This document shows, piece by piece, positions 52,232 to 60,636 of a stretch of 64,000 bases of DNA. This DNA is from Fiminaster sp050874705 (lineage in GTDB: Bacteria; Bacillota_I; Bacilli_A; RFN20; CAG-826). Made by a program: the position numbers and the translations under genes. The stretch spans positions 1-64,000 of the forward strand of contig JBNMLE010000001.1 in NCBI GenBank assembly GCA_050874705.1. Direction: 5' to 3'. Within the stretch, counting starts at the first letter, position 1. Each line of letters begins with the position of its first letter. Below the pieces are notes generated by a model. The model did not search any database, was not told the DNA's origin, and worked only from the letters and a program-made list of their open reading frames with translations.

Positions 52232-53252
52232 AAATAAACATTGAATCACCAAAGGAAAAGAAATGATATTTTTCATCAACCGCATGTTTATAAACTTCAA
52301 GCGTAAATTCTCTTCCCATTAAAGCAGAAACTAACATAATTAATGTTGATTTAGGCAAATGGAAATTAGTAATTAAAGCATCAATTGCTAAAAATTTATA
52401 ACCAGGTTTAATAAAAATCGATGTATCTTCACTTGCTTCAACAAATTTTCCATATTTTTGCATTATTGCTTCAAGAGTTCTCGTCGCAGTTGTACCAACA
52501 GCAATAATACGACGCCCTTCTTCTTTTGCTTTATTTAATCTATCCGCGACATCTTTTTTCATTTCAAAATGTTCGGTATGCATAATATGATTTTCAACTT
52601 CTTTTTCTTTAACAGGTTTAAACGTTCCTAAACCAATATTAAGAGTAATATCTTCAATTTCAATGCCTTTGGCTTTGATTTTTTCTAACAATTCTTCAGT
52701 AAAATGAAATCCCGCTGTTGGAGCGGCAGCTGATCCTAATACTTTGGCGTATACTGTTTGATAACGAGAATTATCTTCACATTGTTTTTTAATATAAGGA
52801 GGAAGAGGCATATTTCCAACTTCATTTAATATTTCCAAAAAGATGCCTTTATATATAAATTTCATAATGCGAATGCCTTCATCTTTTACTTCCAAGCATT
52901 CGGCTTTTAATAATCCGTCTTTAAAATCTATTATTGAGCCAACTTTGATAGGTTTGGCGTTACCAGCCAAACACTCCCAAACATCTCCTTCAATTTGATG
53001 AAGAAGCAATATTTCAACATGAGCGTGAGTTCCTTCTTTTTCGCCAAATAATCTAGCAGGCAAAACTTTTGTGTTGTTTCTAACTAAAACATCTCCTGGT
53101 TTTAAATAATCAATAATATCGTGAAAAACTTTGTCTTCATATGTCTTTTTATCTTTATTTATAACAAGTAATCGCGATTCATCACGTATTTTTGCGGGAG
53201 TTTGAGCAATGAGCTCTTCTGGTAGTTCAAAATCAAAAAGTGATATATCCAT
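52215..53252 (-). CDS. queA: S-adenosylmethionine:tRNA ribosyltransferase-isomerase QueA
   Basis: Transfers and isomerises the ribosyl part of SAM onto preQ1 in tRNA to make epoxyqueuosine. 345 residues with FELPEELIAQTPAKIRDESR, GDVLVRNNTKVLPARLFGEK, GSAAAPTAGFHFTEELLEK, VGTTATRTLEA and TNFHLPKSTLIMLVSALMG. It starts 2 nt after tgt, and overlaps queH. Confidence 0.96.
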   Translation of the reverse strand: MDISLFDFELPEELIAQTPAKIRDESRLLVINKDKKTYEDKVFHDIIDYLKPGDVLVRNNTKVLPARLFGEKEGTHAHVEILLLHQIEGDVWECLAGNAKPIKVGSIIDFKDGLLKAECLEVKDEGIRIMKFIYKGIFLEILNEVGNMPLPPYIKKQCEDNSRYQTVYAKVLGSAAAPTAGFHFTEELLEKIKAKGIEIEDITLNIGLGTFKPVKEKEVENHIMHTEHFEMKKDVADRLNKAKEEGRRIIAVGTTATRTLEAIMQKYGKFVEASEDTSIFIKPGYKFLAIDALITNFHLPKSTLIMLVSALMGREFTLEVYKHAVDEKYHFFSFGDSMFIYGDKD

Positions 53253-53254
53253 AA

Positions 53255-54379
53255 TTAAAAACCTTTCTTTGAACCATATTTTTTGATCATTTCTTCTTTA
53301 AAATCACTAAATCTATCTTCTTTAATAGCTTTTCGCGCTTCTTCCATCATATGAATTAAAAATCTTATGTTATGTATTGAAAGAAGTCTTTTTCCAAATG
53401 TCTCATCTGCGACATAAAGATGTCTTAAATAAGCTTTGGTGTAATTTTTGCATGTATAGCAATCGCATTCATCATCAAGTGGTGAGAAATCTTCTTTATA
53501 TTTAGCATCACGAATATTAACTCTGCCATGAGAAGTCATAAGCGCTCCATGGCGGGCAATACGAGTTGGAAGGACACAATCAAACATATCCACTCCTTTT
53601 GCTATACCTTCTAAAATATAATCGATTGAACCGACGCCCATTAAATATCTTGGCTTATCAAATGGCAAATATTTAACTGAATAATCAACCATTTTGGAAA
53701 ATACATCTTTTGGTTCGCCAATAGAAGTTCCTCCAATTGAATAACCAGGGAAATCCATTTTTGCTAATTCTATTGCGCAATGTTTTCTAAGTTCAGGAAA
53801 TTCCCCACCTTGAACAATTCCAAATAAAGCTTGATCTTCTCTTTTATGAGCATCTTTTCCTCTTTTAGCCCAACGAAGAGTTCTTTCAACAGAGTTTTTC
53901 GCATATTTTTCATCACATGGATAAGGAATGCATTCATCAAATGACATGATGATATCAGCGCCTAATTTTTCTTCAATGTCAATAACGCTTTCAGGAGTAA
54001 AAAATAATTTATCTCCGTTTAAATGCGATTTAAACATGACGCCTTCTTCGCTAATTTTTCTATTTTTTTGAAGAGAAAATACTTGGAATCCTCCAGAATC
54101 TGTCAATATTGGACCATCATAATTCATAAATTTATGAAGCCCACCAGCTTTTGCAACAATATCTTCTCCTGGTCTAAGATGGAGGTGGTATGTGTTAGAC
54201 AAAATTACTCCAGCACCTAAAGACTTAACTTCTTCTGGTGAAAGTGTTTTAACAGTTGCAAGAGTTCCAACTGGCATAAACATCGGTACTTCAACATCTC
54301 CATGTGGAGTGTGCAATATGCCGTATCTAGCGCCAGTTTGTTTATCAATATGTAAAATTTCTAAATAAAAGTTTTTCAT
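53255..54379 (-). CDS. tgt: Queuine/preQ1 tRNA-guanine transglycosylase
   Basis: Exchanges G34 of GUN-anticodon tRNAs for preQ1. 374 residues with MFMPVGTLATVKTLSPEE, ILTDSGGFQVFSL (catalytic Asp), FGIVQGGEFPELR, FDCVLPTRIARHG (nucleophile Asp) and the zinc site CDCYTCKNYTKAYLRHL plus a later His. The start is MKNFYLEI (54379). The six codons upstream include a TATAAT box 9 nt before this ATG and there is no SD. Confidence 0.96.
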   Translation of the reverse strand: MKNFYLEILHIDKQTGARYGILHTPHGDVEVPMFMPVGTLATVKTLSPEEVKSLGAGVILSNTYHLHLRPGEDIVAKAGGLHKFMNYDGPILTDSGGFQVFSLQKNRKISEEGVMFKSHLNGDKLFFTPESVIDIEEKLGADIIMSFDECIPYPCDEKYAKNSVERTLRWAKRGKDAHKREDQALFGIVQGGEFPELRKHCAIELAKMDFPGYSIGGTSIGEPKDVFSKMVDYSVKYLPFDKPRYLMGVGSIDYILEGIAKGVDMFDCVLPTRIARHGALMTSHGRVNIRDAKYKEDFSPLDDECDCYTCKNYTKAYLRHLYVADETFGKRLLSIHNIRFLIHMMEEARKAIKEDRFSDFKEEMIKKYGSKKGF

Positions 54380-54388
54380 AACTAAAAT

Positions 54389-54394
54389 ATTATA
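54389..54394 (-). promoter_or_regulatory. -10 box before tgt
   Basis: TATAAT 9 nt upstream of the tgt ATG with no SD between. tgt-queA-queH could therefore be transcribed both from here and from the queT promoter. Confidence 0.45.
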
Positions 54395-54426
54395 CATAAG
54401 TTATGTATTAATTTCATTTAATAAAA

Positions 54427-54930
54427 TTACCACTTAAAATATAGGTTTCTTTTTGCGCCAATCAAATTTTGAAAAAATGGTCTTTTCCCAAAAATCATAA
54501 AAATAATGTAACCAATTACTGAAACTGCGATTGCTTCCCCTGCCATAACAAAAGCAACATTAATCCAAAATGGTTCTTGAAGAACAAAATATAATTCCGC
54601 ACCTACTATAAAACCATTTAGAACGACTGGTATTAAAGTAGACAAAAACAAATTCTTCATAAAAGAAATTAATAAACCTGATATTAAAGTTGCTAAACTT
54701 CCAAAAATTATATCCCATAAAAACATTGGGGATGCAAAATTAGCAAATATGCATCCAAGTGTTATTCCAATAACATAATCTCTTCTAAAAAAGCATAATA
54801 AAATAAGACATTCAGCAATTCTTACTTGCATACCTAAAAATGATATAGTCGGTGTAAAAAATGTTAATAAAAAATAGATTACAGCCACAATAGCGTTAAC
54901 TGTAATTGACCTAACAACTTCGTTTCTCAT
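54427..54930 (-). CDS. queT: Queuosine precursor transporter QueT
   Basis: ECF-type substrate-binding membrane subunit that imports a queuosine precursor. 167 residues with about five membrane segments (ITVNAIVAVIYFLLTFFTPT, GITLGCIFANFASPMF, IIFGSLATLISGLLISFM...). The conserved loop MQVRIAECLILL matches the QueT family. The start is MRNEVVRSI at 54930, after AAGGAG. It lies directly downstream of a preQ1 riboswitch and before tgt. The general ECF energising module is not in this window. Confidence 0.88.
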   Translation of the reverse strand: MRNEVVRSITVNAIVAVIYFLLTFFTPTISFLGMQVRIAECLILLCFFRRDYVIGITLGCIFANFASPMFLWDIIFGSLATLISGLLISFMKNLFLSTLIPVVLNGFIVGAELYFVLQEPFWINVAFVMAGEAIAVSVIGYIIFMIFGKRPFFQNLIGAKRNLYFKW

Positions 54931-54937
54931 TAATTCA

Positions 54938-54976
54938 CTCCTTGTTTTTATATGTGGTTTCTCAAGGGAACACAAA
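54938..54976 (-). promoter_or_regulatory. preQ1 class I riboswitch controlling queT
   Basis: The transcript UGUG-UUCCCUUGAGAAAC-CACA forms P1. Loop bases CCUUG can pair with CAAGG in the A-rich tail AUAUAAAAACAAGGAG. That makes the H-type pseudoknot of preQ1-I, which buries the SD (AAGGAG) of queT. The location before a queuosine transporter gene agrees with known use. Predicted action: preQ1 binding blocks translation. Confidence 0.8.
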
Positions 54977-54981
54977 TATAT

Positions 54982-55881
54982 TTAATTATTTAAAATTGCC
55001 TCCGCTAAAAGATTAGCGACAGATAATACTTTAACACCTTTTATATTTTTTTCTATACTATCAGTAACAACTACACCTTTAATTTCATCTTTAAGTTTTC
55101 CAGTTGAAAATACAGCATGCGTTGCACAAACATAAACTTCTTTTGCGCCATGAGAAATCAAAGCATCATAGGCATTATTAATTGTTCCACAAGTGTCAAT
55201 CATATCATCGACAATAAGACATGTTTTACCATTGACATTGCCAACTACATTTATGACCTCACTTTTATTTGGAGCAGGACGTCTTTTATCGATAAAAGCA
55301 ATTGAAGCGCCATTAAACATAGAACCTAAATCTCTTGCTCTTAGTGCTGATCCATGGTCAGGAGCAACTACTACAACATCGCTTTGTTTAATTCCATGTT
55401 CGTTGAAATAATTGACAAAATAATCACCAAATAATTCAAATGTATCTAAATTTATAACAGGGCAAGAAAAGAAACCTTGTATTTGTTGAGTATGAAGGTC
55501 AATTGTAATAATTTTATCAATCATCGCTGCTTGATACATATTAGCAATAACTTTTGCGGTAATAGGTTCTCCTACAAGAGCCACTCTATCTTGTCTTGCA
55601 TAACCAAAATATGGAACAACTAAATTAACAGATTTAGCATCACTATTTCTTAATGAATCCGCAAATATAAGTATCTCAAAAATATTATCTTGTGCAGGAT
55701 TTGCAGTCGATTGAACAATATAAACATCTTTTCCTCGAACATTAGAAAGATTCCTACACATAATTTCTCCATCAGCAAATTTTCTAATTTCAACTTTGCC
55801 TAGAGGTAGCTTTGCAATCTTTGCAATTTTCTTTGCTAATTCTTTATTAGCGGATAAATGAAATATAATCGAATTTTTCAT
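54982..55881 (-). CDS. prs: Ribose-phosphate pyrophosphokinase
   Basis: Makes PRPP from ribose 5-phosphate and ATP. 299 residues, slightly shorter than the usual 310-320. NPAQDNIFEILIFADSLR, VPYFGYARQDR, TIDLHTQQIQGFF, VVAPDHGSALRARDLG and the PRPP loop CLIVDDMIDTCGT are present. No SD; TGGTAATAT overlaps the stop of the upstream gene, 7 nt before the ATG. Confidence 0.96.
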   Translation of the reverse strand: MKNSIIFHLSANKELAKKIAKIAKLPLGKVEIRKFADGEIMCRNLSNVRGKDVYIVQSTANPAQDNIFEILIFADSLRNSDAKSVNLVVPYFGYARQDRVALVGEPITAKVIANMYQAAMIDKIITIDLHTQQIQGFFSCPVINLDTFELFGDYFVNYFNEHGIKQSDVVVVAPDHGSALRARDLGSMFNGASIAFIDKRRPAPNKSEVINVVGNVNGKTCLIVDDMIDTCGTINNAYDALISHGAKEVYVCATHAVFSTGKLKDEIKGVVVTDSIEKNIKGVKVLSVANLLAEAILNN

Positions 55882-55888
55882 AGCAAAA

Positions 55889-55897
55889 ATATTACCA
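55889..55897 (-). promoter_or_regulatory. Extended -10 box of prs overlapping the upstream stop codon
   Basis: TGGTAATAT (minus strand 55897-55889) contains the TAA that ends the kinase-like gene, 7 nt before the prs ATG. It could be coincidental because TGG-TAA is the natural gene end. Confidence 0.45.
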
Positions 55898-56479
55898 TTT
55901 CATAATAGATAATAAAACTATCTTTTTATTTAATTCAGGTTTTGAAAGGATTTTTGATTTATCTACTTCATAACCGAGTTCTTTTAAGTGGTTAGCGCAT
56001 TTTTCTCCATATAGCCAAAAATCAATGCCATAGTTCTCTAAATTTTTCTTCGGATCTTGTTCAAAATAATAATGGTTTAAATAATATAATTCGCCTTTAT
56101 ACATTTGATAATAATCAGGAAGATAATTGATATCAATTTTTGAAAATCTAGCAAATCGATAAATCAAGAATAATTTCTCAAACCATTCGTCATTAATTGT
56201 GCCATTTGCAATTGCATCAAGGGCTTTAATTCCATCAATATATTCATAAACAATAGTCAAATTCTTTTTGTCTTTTCTTAATAATTTAGGATTCTTAATT
56301 CCATATGAAGAAAAATCTTTATAACTTTTTACTTCAAAATCAAAATCTTCTAAATTGTTATATTGTTTAACAAAAAACTTTTTATCTTTAATTTTGCATT
56401 CAAAAGATATGTGGTCTTCTTTTTCCACGATCTTTTTCACTATTTCATATTTTTTTCTTCTAACTACAATATTTTCCAT
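55892..56479 (-). CDS. Protein-kinase-like (PKL) fold protein, possibly degenerate
   Basis: 196 residues. The first half resembles a kinase N-lobe: KKFFVKQYNN (possible ATP-contacting Lys), LRKDKKNLTIVYEYIDGIKA (hinge-like). The C-lobe has KGELYYLNHYYFEQDPKKNL, where a catalytic HxD/DFG pair would be expected but is not clear. It may be a small sugar or lipid kinase or a pseudokinase. The ATG is at 56479 with TGTTATAAT 7 nt upstream and no SD. It is divergent from a glycosyltransferase gene, only 35 bp away. Confidence 0.55.
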   Translation of the reverse strand: MENIVVRRKKYEIVKKIVEKEDHISFECKIKDKKFFVKQYNNLEDFDFEVKSYKDFSSYGIKNPKLLRKDKKNLTIVYEYIDGIKALDAIANGTINDEWFEKLFLIYRFARFSKIDINYLPDYYQMYKGELYYLNHYYFEQDPKKNLENYGIDFWLYGEKCANHLKELGYEVDKSKILSKPELNKKIVLLSIMKW

Positions 56480-56514
56480 TACCCAAATTATAACAAATGT
56501 TATATCATAAAAAT
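56480..56514. promoter_or_regulatory. 35-bp divergent intergenic region with two -10 boxes
   Basis: Minus strand: TGTTATAAT ends 7 nt before ATG 56479. Plus strand: TGTTATATC (56498-56506) ends 8 nt before ATG 56515. There is no SD on either side, so both mRNAs would be leaderless or nearly so. Each promoter's -35 region lies inside the opposite gene. Confidence 0.5.
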
Positions 56515-57537
56515 ATGAAAGTTTTATTATATTTTGAAAATTACAATGCCATTCGCAAATCAGGTATTGGTCGTGCTTTAAAGCACCAAAAAAGAGCATG
56601 TGAGATGTCGGGAATTGAATACACTCTCAATCCAAAAGACAGATTTGACATTGCTCATATAAATACATACGGTTTAAAATCGTATCGAATTTTAAGGAAA
56701 TGCCAAAAGAAAGGAATCCCTGTAATCGTTCATGGACATAGCACTATTGAAGATTTCAGAGATTCATTCACATGTTGGAAATTTCTTTCAATATTCTATA
56801 ACTGGAGATTAAGAAAAATGTATTCCCATGCGGATTACATCGTCACGCCTACACCATATTCAAAATCATTAATTGAAAACTATGGATATGGTAAAAAAAT
56901 ATACGCAGTTAGCAACGGAATAGATTTAAAAGGTTATGCCTTCCATCCTGAATATAAAGAAAAGTACTATAACCATTTTGGAATTAAAGATGGTGAAAAA
57001 ACAGTTATTGGTTTGGGTCTTCCTTTTAAAAGAAAAGGTTTAGCGGATTTCTTTGAAGTAGCAAGAAGAATGCCAGATGTTAAATTTATTTGGTTTTCAC
57101 ATTTATCGCCACTACTTCAAACTCACTTTATAAGAAAAGCAATTAAACATCGTCCGAAAAACGCAATTATGGCAGGATATGTTGAAGATTATCAAGTTGT
57201 TCAAGGAGCATTCCAAAACGCAAACGCCTTCTTCTTCCCTTCATATGAAGAAAATGAAGGTATTGTTACTCTTGAAGCTTTAGCATCTAAATGCCCTTGT
57301 GTTATTAGAGATATTGGTGTTTATAAAGATTGGCTACATGACGACGTTGATTGTTACAAAGGCCACAATAATGATGAATTTGTGGACATTTTAACAAAAG
57401 TCATTGATCACAAAGATGAAAAAATTGTCGAAGAAGGCTATAAAGTAGTATCTGAAAGAGATATAAATAAAGTTGGAACCGAAATTAAAGAAGTATATAG
57501 CGAAATCTTAAAAGATTATGCCAGCAGAAAAAAATAA
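56515..57537 (+). CDS. GT4-family glycosyltransferase, likely diacylglycerol glucosyltransferase type
   Basis: Retaining GT-B glycosyltransferase, 340 residues, probably acting on a membrane lipid. N-terminal Rossmann half: MKVLLYFENYNAIRKSGIGR, DIAHINTYGLKSYRIL, VIVHGHSTIEDFR. C-terminal half: AVSNGIDLKGYAFH, GLGLPFKRKGLADFFEVA and the GT4 motif SYEENEGIVTLEALASKCP (EX7E). Similar proteins make mono- or diglucosyl-diacylglycerol in low-GC Gram-positives. Start MKVLLYF chosen over MLYHKN 18 nt upstream. Cotranscribed and overlapping by 20 nt with the GtrA gene. Confidence 0.82.
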   Translation: MKVLLYFENYNAIRKSGIGRALKHQKRACEMSGIEYTLNPKDRFDIAHINTYGLKSYRILRKCQKKGIPVIVHGHSTIEDFRDSFTCWKFLSIFYNWRLRKMYSHADYIVTPTPYSKSLIENYGYGKKIYAVSNGIDLKGYAFHPEYKEKYYNHFGIKDGEKTVIGLGLPFKRKGLADFFEVARRMPDVKFIWFSHLSPLLQTHFIRKAIKHRPKNAIMAGYVEDYQVVQGAFQNANAFFFPSYEENEGIVTLEALASKCPCVIRDIGVYKDWLHDDVDCYKGHNNDEFVDILTKVIDHKDEKIVEEGYKVVSERDINKVGTEIKEVYSEILKDYASRKK

Positions 57538-58051
57538 AAAAATATCTTTAGAAATAATTCGCTTTATTATAACTGGAATCATTGCAACAATAATTGATTT
57601 TGGTGTCTTTTCTTTAGTTGCAGTTTTTATTCCAGATTCATTTAATTTTTGGAAAACATTTATATGCACCGCTTGTGGTTTTTTAGTTTCGCTTGTTGTT
57701 AATTATCTTTTATCTGCTTTTTGGGTTTATAAAAATGTTGATAAATCAATAAATAAAAAATCACCAAAAAACTTAATTTTATTTGCGGTATTTTCGCTTG
57801 TTGGTCTTTTACTTGGAACTGCAATAATGTGCGGATTTGATGCTTTAGACAATTATGTAATTCATATTAATTATCAAGATTGGTTAAAATTCATAACTGA
57901 TTCAGAACATTATCCATTTAATTTTTTACAATTCTTTCTTGCAGGCGTCTTCTTTGCGGTTAAAACTTTAATCGTCTTAGTTTGGAATTATTTGTCACGC
58001 AAAAAATTCATTTTTAAATCTCCTGAAGAAGTTCAAAAAGAGAAAAAATAA
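57518..58051 (+). CDS. GtrA family membrane protein
   Basis: Four-helix membrane protein of 177 residues, family linked to moving polyprenyl- or glycolipid-bound sugars across the membrane. Helices include IIRFIITGIIATIIDFGVF, CTACGFLVSLVVNYLLSAFW (with the family N-YxxxxFWVF-like NYLLSAFWVYK), LILFAVFSLVGLLLGTAIM and FLAGVFFAVKTLIVLVWNYL. Cotranslated with the glycosyltransferase. Its TAA abuts the stop of the convergent MazG-like gene. Confidence 0.85.
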   Translation: MPAEKNKKISLEIIRFIITGIIATIIDFGVFSLVAVFIPDSFNFWKTFICTACGFLVSLVVNYLLSAFWVYKNVDKSINKKSPKNLILFAVFSLVGLLLGTAIMCGFDALDNYVIHINYQDWLKFITDSEHYPFNFLQFFLAGVFFAVKTLIVLVWNYLSRKKFIFKSPEEVQKEKK

Positions 58052-58375
58052 TTATTTATATTCAGTATATTTTTTACTTGATCCTTTTACTTTGCTAACA
58101 GGATATTTTTGTTCATTTTTTAATAATTTTTCCATCATTATGTCTTCGATATTAAGACCATAATGATCCGCCATTAAAGTAGCATATAAAAATACATCAG
58201 CAAGCTCTTCTTTTACCTTGTCTAACGATTTCTCTTTATCACTCCATTGAAATACTTCTAAAAGCTCGCTTGCTTCAATACATATGGATTTTGCAAGGTT
58301 TTCGCCACTATGAAACTGTGCCCAATCCCTGTCATCGCGAAACTTCATTATTCGATTATATAATTCTTTGTTCAT
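58052..58375 (-). CDS. MazG-like nucleotide pyrophosphohydrolase
   Basis: 107-residue all-alpha NTP pyrophosphatase of the MazG-like type, probably house-cleaning of non-canonical dNTPs. The metal-binding motif is ICIEASELLEVFQW (EExxE-like) followed by VKEELADVFLYATLMAD (ExxD). Preceding FRDDRDWAQFHSGENLAKS is typical. No SD. It lies downstream of gpmA. Confidence 0.85.
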   Translation of the reverse strand: MNKELYNRIMKFRDDRDWAQFHSGENLAKSICIEASELLEVFQWSDKEKSLDKVKEELADVFLYATLMADHYGLNIEDIMMEKLLKNEQKYPVSKVKGSSKKYTEYK

Positions 58376-58386
58376 ATTTTTTTAAT

Positions 58387-58411
58387 TAGAAAAGGCGCCA
58401 TTTAGACGCCT
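58387..58411 (-). terminator. Possible terminator after gpmA
   Basis: Minus-strand AGGCG pairs with CGCCT around a 9-nt loop, followed by TTTC. Short stem and short T run, so moderate at best. Confidence 0.5.
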
Positions 58412-58417
58412 AATTTT

Positions 58418-59164
58418 TTATTTTGCTTTTCCTTGATTTGCAACAGCTTCCATTTGTTTTTTGAGTTCGGCTTCATCCATTAAATAATAATGTTTGATTG
58501 CTTTCATATCATCATCGAATTCATATACTAGTGGAACACCTGTTGGAATGTTAACACCAACGATTTCTTCTGGTGACATATTATCGAAATATTTCACTAA
58601 AGCACGTAATGAATTACCATGGGCAACAATAAGAACGCGTTTGCCTTGTTCCATCATTGGTTTAATGACATTTTCGAAATATGGAACGGCACGGGCAACT
58701 GTCATTTCAAGTGATTCGTTGAGTGGTAAATCTTTTTTATCAACATCTCTAAATTGTGCTTGAAGAGCAGGATTGCGTGGATCGTCTTCTGCTAAAGCAG
58801 GAGGTGGACAATCATAGGAACGACGCCAAATCTTGACTTGTTCTTCGCCATATTTAGCGGCTGTTTCAGCTTTATTTAAGCCTTGTAAAGCACCATAATG
58901 ACGTTCGTTAAGTCTCCAGCTTTTATAAACTGGTAACCATTCACGATCAAGCTCAAATAAAACATTGTTCATTGTGTGAATAGCGCGTTTGAGAAGTGAT
59001 GTATATACAACATCAAAATCATAGCCTTTTTCTTTTAATGTTTTTCCAGCGCGATGAGCTTCTGCAACACCTTTTTCGCTGAGTTCGACATCAGTCCAAC
59101 CTGTGAATAAATTAAGCTTATTCCATTCAGATTCGCCATGTCTAATTAATACTAATTTGTGCAT
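58418..59164 (-). CDS. gpmA: 2,3-bisphosphoglycerate-dependent phosphoglycerate mutase
   Basis: Glycolytic interconversion of 3- and 2-phosphoglycerate. 248 residues: catalytic LIRHGESEWNKLNLFTGWTD (His8-9), ERHYGALQGLNKAETA, RRSYDCPPP and VAHGNSLRALVKYFD. The normal length and motifs identify the dPGM form. SD AGAGGA. Confidence 0.96.
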   Translation of the reverse strand: MHKLVLIRHGESEWNKLNLFTGWTDVELSEKGVAEAHRAGKTLKEKGYDFDVVYTSLLKRAIHTMNNVLFELDREWLPVYKSWRLNERHYGALQGLNKAETAAKYGEEQVKIWRRSYDCPPPALAEDDPRNPALQAQFRDVDKKDLPLNESLEMTVARAVPYFENVIKPMMEQGKRVLIVAHGNSLRALVKYFDNMSPEEIVGVNIPTGVPLVYEFDDDMKAIKHYYLMDEAELKKQMEAVANQGKAK

Positions 59165-59197
59165 GTTATTATCCTCTTTCTTTAATAATATATCACA

Positions 59198-60526
59198 TTA
59201 ATCCGCTAATGAACCCATTGGATCCCAAGGTTTTAATTCAATTGGTTCAGCGTTATATGCATCAAGTTCTTCTTTTGTTAAATATTTTTTATTAACAACT
59301 GCTTGATATGTATATTGGTTAAACCATGTATCTGACATAATGTAATAACCATTTTTGCCATTTAATTCGCCCCAAGAATTTTCAATTTTCCATTTTGTTG
59401 GTTTTCCATCACGAATTGCAACACCAGTAATGCACATTGCGTGGTTCATCGCGGATGCACGATAATCAAGTGATTCGCCTTTATCCATTTTATAATCGAG
59501 ATCTAATAATGATTTAAAATCGAACAAACCATCGTCCCAAACACCATTTGGTCTATCTCCATATGAAGAAACATCACTGCCAAACCAAACAATTTGATTG
59601 TCTTTTAATTGTGCAATGATTAATTCTTTCATTCTTTCCATTGGAAGATTGAGGTGTGTGACTTTCTTGCCACCAGCAACATTACCTAAATATTTGACAG
59701 TAAATGATTTGTTAAATGGCTTATCTTTTGTTGGAGCGTTAATGATACTTACATATTCATCAAGCATATTTCCAACATATTTTTCAAAAAATGATTCAGG
59801 TGTATAACCTTTTTCAACGTGGCAAACATTATCAGCATCAGTGTATTCAAAATCAAAATGTTCTGGTGGTAAACCATAAACAGACACTAAAGCACGATAG
59901 AATCTATCCATATAATCGTTTTTAATTTCTCTTACAAGATCCATACCGCCTTTTTTAAAGGCTTCTTTTGATTCGCTTGCAAAATGTCTTACTTCTGCAT
60001 TTACAAGTGAGTTGATATAACGGGTATTGGATGAAGTAAATGTTTCTGGATATGCATTTTTAGGGCAAACACCATATTTTTTAACAACATTGACAAACAT
60101 ATCCCATTGTCCACCATCACCTATTCCGTTTTGGACGATGAATTGAAGTGTTCTATCATCATAATCTTTGTCTAATAATTCAATTAGAATTTCCAATGTG
60201 TAATTGAGTTTTTCAAGCTTATCGTAGAAAGCAACATAGCTTTGTGAAAGTTCAAAAAATTTGATGTTTTTCTTGTTTCCAATCATTTCTCTTAAAACAT
60301 TTGTCGCGGCAAAAATCCAACATCTTCCTGATGCTTTTTGATTTGCAACTGTCATAGTTTTAATGTTGACATCAAAGTTAAAGTCCATGTCTTTGACACC
60401 GTCTTTGTTTAAAGAAACGACTGAAATATCAGAATTTGATAAAGCATGTCTAACAACTGTAGACAATTTATCGTTCTTATAATCAGCAAGTACTTTTGAT
60501 AAATGATTTTTATTTATTGATTCCAT
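59198..60526 (-). CDS. pepC: Aminopeptidase C (bleomycin hydrolase family)
   Basis: Cytosolic cysteine aminopeptidase of peptidase family C1B, 442 residues. Catalytic Cys69 in QKASGRCWIFAATNVLRE, His in ASAMNHAMCITGVA and Asn in WKIENSWGELNGKNGYY. The start MESINKNHL at 60526 follows GAGGAG; an upstream frame to 60568 would cover the SD and -10. Divergent from adenosine deaminase. Confidence 0.95.
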   Translation of the reverse strand: MESINKNHLSKVLADYKNDKLSTVVRHALSNSDISVVSLNKDGVKDMDFNFDVNIKTMTVANQKASGRCWIFAATNVLREMIGNKKNIKFFELSQSYVAFYDKLEKLNYTLEILIELLDKDYDDRTLQFIVQNGIGDGGQWDMFVNVVKKYGVCPKNAYPETFTSSNTRYINSLVNAEVRHFASESKEAFKKGGMDLVREIKNDYMDRFYRALVSVYGLPPEHFDFEYTDADNVCHVEKGYTPESFFEKYVGNMLDEYVSIINAPTKDKPFNKSFTVKYLGNVAGGKKVTHLNLPMERMKELIIAQLKDNQIVWFGSDVSSYGDRPNGVWDDGLFDFKSLLDLDYKMDKGESLDYRASAMNHAMCITGVAIRDGKPTKWKIENSWGELNGKNGYYIMSDTWFNQYTYQAVVNKKYLTKEELDAYNAEPIELKPWDPMGSLAD

Positions 60527-60545
60527 AATAATCTCCTCGCATTGT

Positions 60546-60574
60546 ATTTTAGATTGTTTTATAAACAATTTCCA
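60546..60574 (-). promoter_or_regulatory. pepC promoter with palindrome in the spacer
   Basis: -10 TAAAAT (60546-60551) and a weak -35 TGGAAA (60569-60574) have a 17-nt spacer. The spacer almost coincides with the perfect 7-3-7 palindrome ATTGTTT-TAT-AAACAAT (60553-60569), a possible repressor site. Confidence 0.45.
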
Positions 60575-60601
60575 TTAATAAGATAATTTTTCTTCTTTGA
60601 T

Positions 60602-60630
60602 TTGATATAAGAATAAATATTGAATAAAAT
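60602..60630 (+). promoter_or_regulatory. Promoter of the leaderless adenosine deaminase gene
   Basis: TTGATA (60602-60607), 17 nt, TAAAAT (60625-60630), then 6 nt to ATG 60637. The expected start of transcription is the A of the start codon. Confidence 0.75.
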
Positions 60631-60636
60631 TTAAGC

